Positions 48,599-58,070 of a stretch of 64,000 bases of DNA are shown here, one piece after another (the first letter of the stretch is position 1; every line of letters begins with the position of its first letter). A program made the position numbers and the translations under genes. The notes under the pieces were generated by a model. That model did not search any database. It was not told where the DNA came from and worked only from the letters and a program-made list of their open reading frames with translations. This DNA is from Exiguobacterium sp. Leaf196 (GTDB taxonomy: Bacteria > Bacillota > Bacilli > Exiguobacteriales > Exiguobacteriaceae). The stretch lies in NCBI RefSeq assembly GCF_001423965.1, contig NZ_LMPV01000007.1, positions 1 through 64,000 on the forward strand, in the 5' to 3' direction.

Positions 48599-49516
48599 TT
48601 ATCCTTTGACCATTCCTTTAAGAACGAAGGCAACGTTTGCCGGTCGTTCTGCTAAACGGCGCATAAAGTAACCATACCAGTCACGTCCATAAGGGACATA
48701 GACACGGACTTTATAGCCTTGTTTGACGAGTTCGAGTTGACGCTCAACCCGGATGCCGAATAACATCTGGAATTCGAACTGGTCTTTTTCAATCCCGTTT
48801 TCTTTAGCGTAACGGATGATTTGCTCGATCATCGCATCGTCATGTGTTGCGACGGCAGCATAGTTTCCGAGTGATAATTGTAACTTCACGAGCTTGATGT
48901 AGTTGTGATCGACGTCTTCTTTTTCTGGGAACGCCACCGTTGCCGGCTCTTTATATGCCCCTTTGACGATCCGGAGATTCGTCTCGAAGCGACCGACGCG
49001 TTTGATATCATCTTCCGACCGGTAGAGGTATGACTGGATGACCGTACCGATGTTATCGAAAGATTGGCGCAATTCTTCAAACAGTTGAATCGTTTTTTCA
49101 CAACGTGGCTCATCTTCCATGTCGATCGTGACGAAGACACCGAGTTCTTTTGCCCGTGTTAAGATCCGTTCCATGTTCGAGCGAATCAAGTCGTCCGAGA
49201 TATCAAGTCCGAGTGATGTCAGTTTCAACGAGAGTTGCGAGTCTAATTTTTCTTCCGCAATCATCTCAACCGCACGAATACATTCTTGTGTCATCATCTC
49301 TGCTTCCGCTACCGTCGAGATGAACTCCCCTAAATGGTCCATCGTGACGCATAATCCTTTTGCGTTCAATTCCTGGATCGCCCGTTTTGATGCTTCCAAT
49401 GAATCCCCTGCCACGAAGCGACTTGCTCCGAATTTAAGCCCGTATCGCTTGGCGAGACCGTTCAATGTCTTGTTTTGCGATAAGAAGATAAAACCATCCC
49501 GTAGTACTTTTTCCAT
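48599..49516 (-). CDS. Proline dehydrogenase
   Basis: This FAD TIM-barrel enzyme oxidises proline to pyrroline-5-carboxylate and passes electrons to the quinone pool. The 305-residue monofunctional protein has the family blocks LKLTSLGLDIS, VTIDMEDEPRCEKT, VKGAYKEPATVAFPEK and, at the C-terminus, GRDWYGYFMRRLAERPANV. The start is ATG 49516 or the adjacent GTG 49519. In B. subtilis a proline dehydrogenase gene (yusM) follows fadN, matching its place near the fad operon here. Confidence 0.95.
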   Translation of the reverse strand: MEKVLRDGFIFLSQNKTLNGLAKRYGLKFGASRFVAGDSLEASKRAIQELNAKGLCVTMDHLGEFISTVAEAEMMTQECIRAVEMIAEEKLDSQLSLKLTSLGLDISDDLIRSNMERILTRAKELGVFVTIDMEDEPRCEKTIQLFEELRQSFDNIGTVIQSYLYRSEDDIKRVGRFETNLRIVKGAYKEPATVAFPEKEDVDHNYIKLVKLQLSLGNYAAVATHDDAMIEQIIRYAKENGIEKDQFEFQMLFGIRVERQLELVKQGYKVRVYVPYGRDWYGYFMRRLAERPANVAFVLKGMVKG

Positions 49517-49600
49517 CACTCATGATTCCCCCTAAATAAATGCTAGGCTGTTTTACCGTATCGGTTCACATCTCTGCCTTTATATTATGACATAAAGCGC

Positions 49601-50275
49601 TTACATACGCTCTTTCTTTTGTTTATTTTTGAGAATCTGTTGTGCGACAAGTCCCACGGCAAAGAATAAGACATACAGACCGATCGCGAGGAAGAACTGC
49701 CATGAGAACGGATCACGTAGGCTTGAGCCAATATTGTTGTAAACGAACGCACCGGGAATGATCCCGATGTAGTTGGCGATCGCGAACTGTTTGAAGCGGA
49801 TTTTCGAGAGACCCGATGCATAGCTGATCGCGTCAAACGGAAACAACGGAATCAACCGGACGATCAAGACGACGAGAAAGCCGTTCGTCGCAATCCGTTC
49901 GTCAAGCACGTTCAGCTTTCCTTTGCCAATCAACTTCTCGACCCCACGGCGTCCGAGCAACCGCGCAATCCAAAAGCTGAGCAAGCCACCGGTACCGGCA
50001 CCAATAACGTCGAGTAGTGTTCCGAGCCACGGACCATACGTATAACCGCCAAAAACGGTCAAAAGACTCGCCGGGAAAAAGACGAGCGGTCGAACGGTAT
50101 AGGCGAGGACATAAAGCACCATCCCGGTCAGACCTTGATCCCGTACCCAGTCAGATAGTGCCTGAATGTCGAATTGCTCCAGCATTCCAGACATCCGGAA
50201 GTACAGGAGCAATCCAAGACCAAACATAAAATACAGCGTGATCGGGAGCCAGTCCCGGAGCCGTAGTTTCTTCAT
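49601..50275 (-). CDS. TVP38/TMEM64 family membrane protein (DedA-like fold)
   Basis: The 224-residue protein has about six hydrophobic segments and the VTT-domain signature FPASLLTVFGGYTYGPWLG followed by GTGGLLSFWIARLLGRRGV. Family members are thought to move lipids across membranes. The start overlaps the stop of the upstream hemolysin III-like gene by 4 bp, so the two are coupled. Confidence 0.87.
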   Translation of the reverse strand: MKKLRLRDWLPITLYFMFGLGLLLYFRMSGMLEQFDIQALSDWVRDQGLTGMVLYVLAYTVRPLVFFPASLLTVFGGYTYGPWLGTLLDVIGAGTGGLLSFWIARLLGRRGVEKLIGKGKLNVLDERIATNGFLVVLIVRLIPLFPFDAISYASGLSKIRFKQFAIANYIGIIPGAFVYNNIGSSLRDPFSWQFFLAIGLYVLFFAVGLVAQQILKNKQKKERM

Positions 50276-50985
50276 GACATCGTCGCCGGAGCAACGTAAT
50301 AGAAAATCGACAGGAAGATCAACACACTACCAGCAAGGACGAACAGATGCCAAATCGCGTGGTTATACGGCAAGCGTGCCCAGACGTAGAAGATGACGCC
50401 GAGAGAGTACGCGAGTCCACCACCGAGGAGGAGCAAGAAGCCTTGTAACCCGAGTGCTTCATAGATCGGCTTGATCGCAAACAGACAACACCAGCCGAGG
50501 ATCAGATAAGACGCATTCGAGATCCAGACATATTTACCGGTCGAATAAAGCTTCCAGATGATGCCGAGCGTCCCGACACCCCAGACGATTCCAAGCAACG
50601 TCCAACCGAGCGGACCACGGAGCGTGATCAAGGCGAACGGTGTATAACTACCGGCAATCAAGAGGTAGATACCGGCGTGATCTAAAATTTGCAAGACCTT
50701 GTTCGCTTTCGTGTGCATCAGTGAATGCATCAAGGTCGAGAACAGATAAAGGAGAATCATCGTTGCCCCGAAGATACTGACAGCGGTGACGTTCCAAGCG
50801 CTACCTGATTTCGTCGCCTGCAAAATCAATAGGACAAGCGCGACGATACTGAAAATGACACCCAATCCGTGTGTAATGGCACTGGCGATTTCCTCTTTCA
50901 AGGAATCACCTTTTGCGAGCAGCTCTTCGATCGTTTCTTTCGATTGTTGCTTGATCGTTTGCTTAAGTTCTTTTTTTGTAACCAA
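50272..50985 (-). CDS. Hemolysin III/PAQR family membrane protein
   Basis: The protein of about 237 residues has a charged N-terminal tail and seven membrane helices. Conserved residues lie in SAITHGLGVIFS, DHAGIYLLIAGSYTPF and YNHAIWHLFVLAGS (the metal-site His and Asp of the family). The best-supported start is a TTG at 50985, 5 bp after AGTAGGTG; the in-frame ATG at 51015 has no ribosome site. Hemolytic activity should not be assumed from the name. Confidence 0.83.
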   Translation of the reverse strand: MVTKKELKQTIKQQSKETIEELLAKGDSLKEEIASAITHGLGVIFSIVALVLLILQATKSGSAWNVTAVSIFGATMILLYLFSTLMHSLMHTKANKVLQILDHAGIYLLIAGSYTPFALITLRGPLGWTLLGIVWGVGTLGIIWKLYSTGKYVWISNASYLILGWCCLFAIKPIYEALGLQGFLLLLGGGLAYSLGVIFYVWARLPYNHAIWHLFVLAGSVLIFLSIFYYVAPATMS

Positions 50986-51123
50986 TCGAACACCTACTTT
51001 CTGACTGAAAAACATACGACTATGTGTTTGATTATACGCCCTTACGAGACAGCATGCCTATTGAAAGATTCTGTCGATTTGATGACAACCGTCATCTGTT
51101 TGTCTTTTCCCATTTCTCTATCA

Positions 51124-51156
51124 AAAAAATCCACATCGCGTATGCGATATGGATTC
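51124..51156 (-). terminator. Terminator of the his operon
   Basis: The hairpin AATCCATATCGC-atac-GCGATGTGGATT with seven T on the minus strand follows hisE. Confidence 0.9.
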
Positions 51157-51159
51157 TGT

Positions 51160-51462
51160 TTACCACTGTTCAATATCCGGGCGATCCTTGAACGTCGATT
51201 TTGTTCCGTGACGTTCGTTAAGGACGGCTTCGACTTCTTTGAAGGAGACACCACGCTCAGCGAGCAAGACCGTTAAGTGATACAACAAGTCTGCTGTCTC
51301 TTCTGCTAACGTATCGTTACCGGCGAGGACGACTTCAAATGCCTCTTCGCCGAATTTCTTCGCGATCTTCTCATACCCAGAAGCGATCAAATAGTTCGTA
51401 TAAGATTCTGCTTCCTTGGCGTCAATCTTCGCTTTGACGGTCTGTTCCAGTTCGTATAACAT
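51160..51462 (-). CDS. hisE: Phosphoribosyl-ATP pyrophosphatase HisE
   Basis: HisE catalyses step 2 of histidine synthesis, hydrolysing phosphoribosyl-ATP to phosphoribosyl-AMP. The 100-residue all-alpha MazG-like domain has KKFGEEAFEVVLA and EETADLLYHLTVLL as metal-binding helices. The ATG at 51462 follows GGAGGTG, which lies inside the hisI gene; the two genes overlap by 41 bp in different frames. In B. subtilis the two activities are fused. Confidence 0.93.
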   Translation of the reverse strand: MLYELEQTVKAKIDAKEAESYTNYLIASGYEKIAKKFGEEAFEVVLAGNDTLAEETADLLYHLTVLLAERGVSFKEVEAVLNERHGTKSTFKDRPDIEQW

Positions 51463-51775
51463 CGGGCACCTCCACTTCTGTATAGAAACAACTGCGATTT
51501 CCGGTATGACATGTCGGACCGTTCGCTTTGACTGCAATCAAGAGACTATCCTGATCACAGTCGATCCACATCCGTTTGAGTTCAAGCGTGTTCCCGCTCG
51601 TCTCACCCTTCGTCCAAAGACGATTCTTCGTCCGTGAGAAGAAGGTGACAAGACCAGTCGCAAGCGTCTTATCATAGGCGGCTTGGTCCATGAAGCCGAC
51701 CATCAAGACATCGTTCGTCTGCTCGTCGACGACAACGGCAGCGACGAGTCCTTTTGAAAAATTCAATGTCGTCAT
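51422..51775 (-). CDS. hisI: Phosphoribosyl-AMP cyclohydrolase HisI
   Basis: HisI catalyses step 3 of histidine synthesis, opening the adenine ring. The 117-residue zinc enzyme has WTKGETSGN (about residues 54-62), the metal site DCDQD (73-77), and cysteines in [13 protein letters not shown]. The start overlaps the hisF stop by 4 bp, and its 3' end overlaps hisE. Confidence 0.95.
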   Translation of the reverse strand: MTTLNFSKGLVAAVVVDEQTNDVLMVGFMDQAAYDKTLATGLVTFFSRTKNRLWTKGETSGNTLELKRMWIDCDQDSLLIAVKANGPTCHTGNRSCFYTEVEVPDVIRTGTDRQSED

Positions 51776-52521
51776 CGGACTTCGACTCCCCGTTCTTTGA
51801 GGTAAGCTTTCGTTTCCGGCATTGTGTACGTCGCTTCATGGAAGATCGAAGCAGCTAAGGCTGCATCAGCTCCTGCTTCCAACCCTTCCGCTAAGTGATC
51901 GAGTGTTCCAACTCCACCGGAAGCAATGATCGGTACGTTGACGACTTCACGCAGACGACGGATCAAGGCGAGATCATAGCCGTCCTTTGTGCCGTCAGCG
52001 TCCATCGACGTGACGAGTAACTCGCCGGCACCAAGCGCGACGGCTTCCTGTGCCCACTCGATTGCGTCACGTCCGACCGGTTGTGTGCCACCATGTGAGA
52101 AGACACCCCATGAGTCGCCTGTCTGCTTCGCATCGATCGCGACGACCGTTGCTTGGACACCGAACAGGCGGCTGACTTCTTGAATCAGTTGTGGATTTTG
52201 AAGCGCCGACGAGTTGAGCGAAACTTTGTCAGCACCGGCACGAATCAACCGTTTTGCGTCTTCAATCGTCTTGATTCCGCCACCAACCGTAAATGGCATG
52301 TAGATGACTTCTGCGACGCGTTCGACGATATCAAGCATCGTTTCGCGTCCTTCTTGGGTTGCTGAGATATCGAGCAGGACGAGTTCGTCCGCCCCTTGCT
52401 CGTAATAGTATTTCGCGACGGCGACCGGGTCACCAAGATCACGTAAGTTCTGGAATTTAACCCCTTTGACGACACGACCTTCCTTGACGTCAAGACAGGG
52501 AATGATTCGTTTCATCAACAT
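51772..52521 (-). CDS. hisF: Imidazole glycerol phosphate synthase, cyclase subunit HisF
   Basis: HisF is the TIM-barrel cyclase, which uses ammonia delivered by HisH. The 249 residues include the catalytic Asp in [15 protein letters not shown] and Asp near residue 130 (VVAIDAK). Phosphate loops FTVGGGI and IIASGGVG are present. The start (52521, or ATG 52515) overlaps the end of hisA. Confidence 0.96.
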   Translation of the reverse strand: MLMKRIIPCLDVKEGRVVKGVKFQNLRDLGDPVAVAKYYYEQGADELVLLDISATQEGRETMLDIVERVAEVIYMPFTVGGGIKTIEDAKRLIRAGADKVSLNSSALQNPQLIQEVSRLFGVQATVVAIDAKQTGDSWGVFSHGGTQPVGRDAIEWAQEAVALGAGELLVTSMDADGTKDGYDLALIRRLREVVNVPIIASGGVGTLDHLAEGLEAGADAALAASIFHEATYTMPETKAYLKERGVEVR

Positions 52522-53219
52522 ACGCGTAACACCTCTTTTAAGGCGAGTGATCCGTCGAGCAATGCCCGACCGACGACTGCTCCGTCCATCCCAATTTCTT
52601 TCAGACGCGCGACGTCGTCAACTGTCGTCACACCACCGGAAGCAATCAATTCGACCCCTTCCCGTTTCAACCGATCGAGTCCATCAACGTCCGGTCCCAT
52701 CATCATTCCGTCACGCGAAATGTCCGTATACAGGAACGTCTTGATGCCTTTACCGATCAAGTGCGTCATTGCCTCTTCGAGCGTCCAACCGCTCGCTTCG
52801 AGCCAACCACGTGTCTGGACGATGCCTTCTTTTGCATCTAACGCAACAGCCAGTTTATCACCAGCGAGGGCAATCATCTGCTCGAGTAACGCTTCATCCT
52901 CGAGAGCGACCGTGCCGACGAGAATCCGATCGATTCCGGCACCGACGTATGCTTCGACGGTTTCGATGTTACGGACACCACCACCCGCTTCCACGAACAA
53001 ACCGGTCTCCTTTTTGATGTCGGCAATCAAGCTCAAGTGCAACGGTTCGCCGGCTTTCGCGCCATCAAGATCGATCAAGTGGATCGCTGTCGCCCCATCT
53101 TCCTTGAAGCGCTTCGCAATCGTCAACGCATCACCGAAGAATGTCTGTTGGTCAAAATCTCCTTGCTTCAGGCGTACGGCCTGTCCGCTCATTAAATCGA
53201 TTGCTGGGTAGAGTTGCAT
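52515..53219 (-). CDS. hisA: ProFAR isomerase HisA
   Basis: HisA catalyses the Amadori-type isomerisation in histidine synthesis. The 234-residue TIM barrel begins [17 protein letters not shown] with the catalytic Asp8, and has the second Asp in [10 protein letters not shown] (about residue 124). The ATG at 53219 lies 9 bp after GGAG and overlaps the hisH 3' end by 28 bp. Confidence 0.95.
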   Translation of the reverse strand: MQLYPAIDLMSGQAVRLKQGDFDQQTFFGDALTIAKRFKEDGATAIHLIDLDGAKAGEPLHLSLIADIKKETGLFVEAGGGVRNIETVEAYVGAGIDRILVGTVALEDEALLEQMIALAGDKLAVALDAKEGIVQTRGWLEASGWTLEEAMTHLIGKGIKTFLYTDISRDGMMMGPDVDGLDRLKREGVELIASGGVTTVDDVARLKEIGMDGAVVGRALLDGSLALKEVLRVC

Positions 53220-53779
53220 GTCGTCTCTCTCCATTCCTTCAGTAGTTTCAGTCCGACTTCGCCACTCTTCTCTGGGTGGAACTGCATCCCGGTGACTTGT
53301 CCTTTTTGAACAATCGCTGGAACAAGACGTCCGTATTCAACCGCGTCGACGATCCATTCTGGGTCACAAACAGCGCCGTACGAGTGGACGAAATAGACCG
53401 CTTCGCCGTGGTTCGTCAGCTGGTGCCAACCCATGTGCGGCAAGCGGACGTCGCTCGGTAGTTTTTCGATCGTTCCCGGTAAGATCCCGAGACCTTCCGT
53501 CAGTCCATCTTCGTCACTCGATTCAAAGAGCAGTTGCATCCCGAGGCAAATCCCAAGAAACGGTTTCTTTTCCGCTTGTTCTTTTAAGAAGTCGACGAGT
53601 CCCGTTTCCTTCAGGCGCTCCATTGCCGGTGCATAAGCACCGACACCCGGTAAGACGAGTGCTTCCGCTTGGTCGAGCAACTCCGTGTCACTCGTGACGA
53701 TGACTGCTTCGCCGAGCTCCTTTAACGCCCGCTCGACATTCGCGATATTCCCGACGCCATAATCGACGATTGCTATCAT
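53192..53779 (-). CDS. hisH: Imidazole glycerol phosphate synthase, glutaminase subunit HisH
   Basis: HisH is the class I glutaminase that feeds ammonia to HisF. The 195 residues contain the nucleophile in GICLGMQLLFESS (about Cys80) and the catalytic His/Glu pair in GMQFHPEKSG near residue 175. It overlaps the hisB stop by 4 bp. Confidence 0.95.
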   Translation of the reverse strand: MIAIVDYGVGNIANVERALKELGEAVIVTSDTELLDQAEALVLPGVGAYAPAMERLKETGLVDFLKEQAEKKPFLGICLGMQLLFESSDEDGLTEGLGILPGTIEKLPSDVRLPHMGWHQLTNHGEAVYFVHSYGAVCDPEWIVDAVEYGRLVPAIVQKGQVTGMQFHPEKSGEVGLKLLKEWRETTCNSTQQSI

Positions 53780-54357
53780 TGATCAATCAACCCTTTCGTA
53801 GACGGTACGCCTTCGCTCGTCACGGCGACTGCCTGACGGACGGCTCGACCGAGTGCTTTGAACAACCCTTCGATCATGTGGTGTGTGTTCGAGCCATATA
53901 AGACTTCGGCATGAATCGTCATCCGGGCACTCCGTGATAAGCCTTGGAAGAACTCTTCTGCGAGTTCCGTATCAAAGTCACCGAGCTTCGGATTCTTGAA
54001 ACTAGCACGGAAGACCGTGAACGGACGACCGCTGAAATCGAGCACGACCGACGCGAGTGTCTCATCCATCGGTACACGCGATTCGCCGTAGCGTTCAATC
54101 CCGGCTTTATCGCCGAGCGCTTCCGTCAACGCTGCCCCGAGGACGATCGCTGTATCTTCGACCGTGTGGTGCGCATCGATCCACGTATCACCTTTTGCTG
54201 TCACCTTCAGACCGATCCGGGCCTGAAAGGCAAATAACGTCAACATATGATCAAAGAACCCGACACCGGTCTTGATTTCAACCGGACCTCCTGCGAGATC
54301 GACCTCAACCTTGATGTCTGATTCTGCACTTACTCGTTCGCTTGCGCCACGCCGCAT
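53776..54357 (-). CDS. hisB: Imidazoleglycerol-phosphate dehydratase HisB
   Basis: This is the monofunctional dehydratase (193 residues) of Gram-positive type, without the phosphatase domain of enteric HisB. Metal-binding motifs GFFDHML, DAHHTVEDT and SNTHHMIEG are present. The ATG at 54357 follows GAGGAGG and overlaps the hisC 3' end by 28 bp. Confidence 0.95.
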   Translation of the reverse strand: MRRGASERVSAESDIKVEVDLAGGPVEIKTGVGFFDHMLTLFAFQARIGLKVTAKGDTWIDAHHTVEDTAIVLGAALTEALGDKAGIERYGESRVPMDETLASVVLDFSGRPFTVFRASFKNPKLGDFDTELAEEFFQGLSRSARMTIHAEVLYGSNTHHMIEGLFKALGRAVRQAVAVTSEGVPSTKGLIDQ

Positions 54358-55301
54358 CGTAATTCCTCCTCTACACACGTTTCTAATACTTGCATCGCTT
54401 CTGGTGATCCACAACTGACACGGAATGCCTGGTCAAACAAGCGGATCCGTAATCCAGCGTCAGCACAACGCTGCGTAAAGCGTTCGGCTTCCGGATACTC
54501 GACATAGACGAAGTTCGCTGCACTCGGATACGTCTTGCCGATTGGCGCGAGAATCCGCTCGATCGTTTCGCGACTCACATACGTTTCTTCTAAGACCCGA
54601 TCGAGTTCCGGTTCTGCCATGATAGCGATGCCGACAGCTGCTGATAGACCAGAGACGTTGTACGGTGATTTAATCTGTTCGATTTCTTCGATGATTTGTT
54701 CGCTCGCGATGACAAAACCAAGTCGAAGCGATGCGAGTCCGAACGCTTTTGAGAGCGTCCGTAAGATGATCGCTTTCGGATATTCCTCGAGTAAATGAAG
54801 CATCGACTGTTCGAGCGCGAAGTCGATGTACGCCTCATCGATAACGACGTATTTGCCACTGTCGAGCAAACGACGGATGTCCGCTTCCTTCCGGAGGACA
54901 CCAGACGGATTGTGCGGGTGACTCAAGAAGATGATCTCACCGGGTGCTGCGATCAATCCGTCGACGTCAAGCGCCATCTTGTCGAGTAGCGGTACCCGTT
55001 CGAACGGTGCCCGTGCCCGGTCAGCGTAGAACTGGTACATGACGAAGTCCGGTTCCGAGGCGATGACCGGCATCCCGGGTCCGCCGTAGCAAGCACATAA
55101 GTAGCCGATCAGCTCATCCGAGCCGTTCCCGGCGACGAGTTGCGTTGGACGGACACCGGCGTACGTCGCGTACGATGCCTTAACTTGATCGATGATTTCG
55201 ACAGGATATTCATTTAAAGGGAACGTTGCGATCAATTCTTGAATCGCTTCGATCCCAACTGGACTGTGGGTCGTGAATCGTTCGTTTTGGTGTAATCGCA
55301 T
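54330..55301 (-). CDS. hisC: Histidinol-phosphate aminotransferase HisC
   Basis: The 323-residue PLP aminotransferase is somewhat shorter than the usual 350-360. The PLP lysine lies in LRTLSKAFGLASLRLG (about residue 194). The NPSG motif (SHPHNPSGV) and AGNGSDELI are present. Its start shares one base with the hisD stop (TAATG). Unlike B. subtilis, hisC is part of the his operon here. Confidence 0.93.
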   Translation of the reverse strand: MRLHQNERFTTHSPVGIEAIQELIATFPLNEYPVEIIDQVKASYATYAGVRPTQLVAGNGSDELIGYLCACYGGPGMPVIASEPDFVMYQFYADRARAPFERVPLLDKMALDVDGLIAAPGEIIFLSHPHNPSGVLRKEADIRRLLDSGKYVVIDEAYIDFALEQSMLHLLEEYPKAIILRTLSKAFGLASLRLGFVIASEQIIEEIEQIKSPYNVSGLSAAVGIAIMAEPELDRVLEETYVSRETIERILAPIGKTYPSAANFVYVEYPEAERFTQRCADAGLRIRLFDQAFRVSCGSPEAMQVLETCVEEELRCGVAQANE

Positions 55302-56518
55302 TAGTCTTCCCTCACTTCGATGGCTTGTGCGTGTGCTTCGAGTCCTTCGACCCGGGCAACGGTTTTCGCTGCGTTCGCGAGACGTTGTACGCCTGCGCGA
55401 GTGGCTTCGAGCATCGTCTGGTGACGCAAAAACGTCCGCGCTGATAATCCAGACGCAAAACGGGCTGTCCCGGATGTCGGTAAGACGTGGTTTGTTCCAG
55501 CGACGTAATCGCCAAGCGTTTCCGGTGTTTCGTGACCGAGGAAAATCATCCCGGCGTGACGGATTGATTTGACGACCTCTTGCGGATTGGCAACGGCAAG
55601 TTCCAAGTGTTCCGCTGCGAGGCGATTCGCTTCTTCGATTGCTGTTTCGAGTGGAGCGACGAAGACGCCACCGTTTTCCATCGCGCGACGGGCAATCTCT
55701 TGACGCGGCAATTGCTGTAAGCGTCGCTCGATCTCCGTATCCACCGCTTGTTTCATCTCTTCCGTTGGCACGAAGGCGATCGCAACAGCGTCACGGTCGT
55801 GTTCAGCTTGCGCAAGTAAGTCGGCTGCGATCCGGTCCGGATGCGCCGTTTCGTCCGCGATGACGACGACTTCCGATGGACCGGCGACCGAGTCGATGCC
55901 AACGATGCCGTAGACTTGGCGTTTTGCTTCAGCGACGAAGCGGTTCCCGGGTCCGACGATCAAATCGACGGCTTGGATGCTTTCTGTTCCGAATGTCAGC
56001 GCAGCGACCGCTTGTGCTCCACCAATCGTATAGATTTCTGTCACACCAGCGATCCGTGCTGCAACGAGGACCTCATCACTTAAGTTCGTCATCGGTGTCA
56101 CCATGACGACGCGTTCGACTCCGGCAACTTTCGCTGGAATCGCGTTCATCAAGACCGTCGATGGATAACTTGCTGCACCACCCGGTACGTAGATCCCGAC
56201 CGAATCAACGGGAACGAACCGTTGGCGTCGTGTCACGTCTGCTTCGACGAGTTCGATGTCGGACGGCAGTTCCTGTTCATGCCATTCGACGAGTCGTGTC
56301 GCCATCAACTTCAACGAGTCGATCAAGTTGGCGTCTGCCTGTTCGAAGGCTTGCGCGATCCGTGTTTCACTAAGACGGAAATCTTCGAGATCGACCTGAT
56401 CGAATTGCTTCGTATAATCGCGGACAGCAGCGTCACCGTCTGTTGCGATGCGTTCGAGGATCGCGCGGACCGCGAGCTCCGTGTCGCGATCGATGCTGAA
56501 AGGTTTTGTCGGTGTCAT
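55301..56518 (-). CDS. hisD: Histidinol dehydrogenase HisD
   Basis: HisD carries out the last two steps, oxidising histidinol to histidine with two NAD. The 405 residues include IYVPGGAASYPSTVLMN, YTIGGAQAVAALTFGTESI and VAGTNHVLPTSGTARF, with the zinc and catalytic residues of the family. The start overlaps the hisG stop by 4 bp. Confidence 0.96.
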   Translation of the reverse strand: MTPTKPFSIDRDTELAVRAILERIATDGDAAVRDYTKQFDQVDLEDFRLSETRIAQAFEQADANLIDSLKLMATRLVEWHEQELPSDIELVEADVTRRQRFVPVDSVGIYVPGGAASYPSTVLMNAIPAKVAGVERVVMVTPMTNLSDEVLVAARIAGVTEIYTIGGAQAVAALTFGTESIQAVDLIVGPGNRFVAEAKRQVYGIVGIDSVAGPSEVVVIADETAHPDRIAADLLAQAEHDRDAVAIAFVPTEEMKQAVDTEIERRLQQLPRQEIARRAMENGGVFVAPLETAIEEANRLAAEHLELAVANPQEVVKSIRHAGMIFLGHETPETLGDYVAGTNHVLPTSGTARFASGLSARTFLRHQTMLEATRAGVQRLANAAKTVARVEGLEAHAQAIEVRED

Positions 56519-57126
56519 GATCGTGTCACTCCTTCTGTCAATTGCTCGAGCAAGCGGATGACTTCAACCCGCTTCCGTTTTAACGTCCATTCGCTCGTAA
56601 AGAATCGAGCGCTGATATCGATGATTTTTTCGTATTCATTTAGTCCGTTTGCCCGTAACGTCTCACCTGTCTCGACGATATCGACGATTGCGTCAGCAAG
56701 TCCGAGTAACGGTGCTAACTCGACGGAACCGTTCAGCGGTACGATGTCGACGTCGACACCGAGTTCGCTGAAGTAGCGTTTTGCGATGACCGGATATTTC
56801 GTCGCAATCCGGACGCGACGTCCACCTTCGAATTGTAGCGGTTCCTTCGCGCAGACCGACATCCGGCAGACGCCGAACGGTAATTCTGCGAGTTCCGATA
56901 GCTCTTGATCCGATTCGAGTAAGATGTCACTGCCGGTGATTGCAACATCGAGAACTCCTTGAGCGACGTACGGGATCAAGTCCGATCCTTTCATGAAGAC
57001 GAATTCGTGCTCGCCCCGTTTGACGATTAGTTCGCGTTCAATGGCTCCCCATGTCTCGACGCCAGCTTCTTTTAGATAACGTTCTGTCGCTTTCGACAGC
57101 CGTCCTTTCGTAATTCCGATTCGCAT
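56515..57126 (-). CDS. hisG: ATP phosphoribosyltransferase HisG (short form)
   Basis: HisG is the first and flux-controlling enzyme of histidine synthesis. The 203-residue short form lacks the C-terminal regulatory domain and therefore needs HisZ. IGITKGRLSK and IVDIVETGETLRANGL mark the substrate-binding sites. It follows hisZ with no gap (0 bp). Confidence 0.95.
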   Translation of the reverse strand: MRIGITKGRLSKATERYLKEAGVETWGAIERELIVKRGEHEFVFMKGSDLIPYVAQGVLDVAITGSDILLESDQELSELAELPFGVCRMSVCAKEPLQFEGGRRVRIATKYPVIAKRYFSELGVDVDIVPLNGSVELAPLLGLADAIVDIVETGETLRANGLNEYEKIIDISARFFTSEWTLKRKRVEVIRLLEQLTEGVTRS

Positions 57127-57948
57127 TTAGAGCACCTCCGCCAACCGTTCGACCGAGAATCCGATGCCGAACGCCTGTTGTTCTTGTCCGAATTGTTCAT
57201 AAAGCCGGTCGTAGCGTCCACCGACGAGGATGGGTTCCGTCACACCTTCGATGAAACCGTGGATCGTGATCCCGTCGTAATACGTCTGTAAGCCCATTTG
57301 ACCGAAGTCGAGATCGGCATTGACGGCTTCCGCGAGATCAAGCACGGCATTAAGTCGTGTCTCATCGACGTATGGTAGGATCGTCTCTGCCCCTTCACGT
57401 CCGAATAATAAAGGAAGTTTTGCGAGTAAGGCATCATCGAGTTGACCTGCGATTCGCTTCAATTCGATGACGTTACGTAAACGGAGCATCTGCGTCACTT
57501 GGTCGCGTAAGTGGTGATCACCGACACGCGTCTCGATCAAATGCTCGATCAAACCGGCATCACCGATTGAGAGTGTGACTTCTTTTCCTGTCAGTTCCTC
57601 GACGAGTCGGACCGCAAGTTGAATTGCTTCGACTTCTGCGATTTGTCCCCGTTCTTCGAACCCGACCTGGAACTTCTCTTCCGGTTGAAAGACGGAGCCA
57701 CTGTAGAAGACACGTTTATATTGTTCGCGACCGCGTTCGCTGAGTGCACGCGCGACACTAGTCGTAAAATCCATCCGAATCTGTTCCCGTCCACCGATTT
57801 CCTCAATTAAGGGGGTGATTAATCGGGTATAGTTAGATTGTTCGAGTCCATCTTCGAGCTGACGAATGACCTGCTGAAGCCGCGTTGCCGAGGCACCGAC
57901 GTAATCCGTCGCTCCATCCTTGAGTCGAATCGTAGAAAATGATTGCAT
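57127..57948 (-). CDS. hisZ: ATP phosphoribosyltransferase regulatory subunit HisZ (short)
   Basis: HisZ is a catalytically inactive histidyl-tRNA synthetase relative that binds short HisG and confers histidine feedback control. The HisRS-like motifs RMDFTTSVARAL and QVGFEERG are visible, and it ends with GGRYDRLYEQFGQEQQAFGIGFSVERL. With 273 residues it is much shorter than typical HisZ (about 380-400), so parts of the domain are trimmed. It is the first gene of the operon. Confidence 0.9.
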   Translation of the reverse strand: MQSFSTIRLKDGATDYVGASATRLQQVIRQLEDGLEQSNYTRLITPLIEEIGGREQIRMDFTTSVARALSERGREQYKRVFYSGSVFQPEEKFQVGFEERGQIAEVEAIQLAVRLVEELTGKEVTLSIGDAGLIEHLIETRVGDHHLRDQVTQMLRLRNVIELKRIAGQLDDALLAKLPLLFGREGAETILPYVDETRLNAVLDLAEAVNADLDFGQMGLQTYYDGITIHGFIEGVTEPILVGGRYDRLYEQFGQEQQAFGIGFSVERLAEVL

Positions 57949-57961
57949 ACTCCCACTCCTT

Positions 57962-58030
57962 TATCTTATTATCACTGTACCACGCTAAATTATTTAACGA
58001 TAAGATACCGCGTTTCGGGCACATTGTCAA
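57962..58030 (-). promoter_or_regulatory. his operon promoter with flanking inverted repeat
   Basis: On the minus strand TTGACA (58025-58030), a 17-bp spacer and TATCTT (58002-58007) form a strong promoter. The -10 region is part of TATCTTAT (58000-58007), whose inverted copy ATAAGATA lies 30 bp downstream (57962-57969), just ahead of the hisZ ribosome site. This could be an operator pair or an RNA hairpin. No T-box or his leader peptide is present in the short (about 60 nt) leader. Confidence 0.65.
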
Positions 58031-58070
58031 TCGCTTTGCTTGCCAATTCTAAAAAATCGGAGGGTTTATC

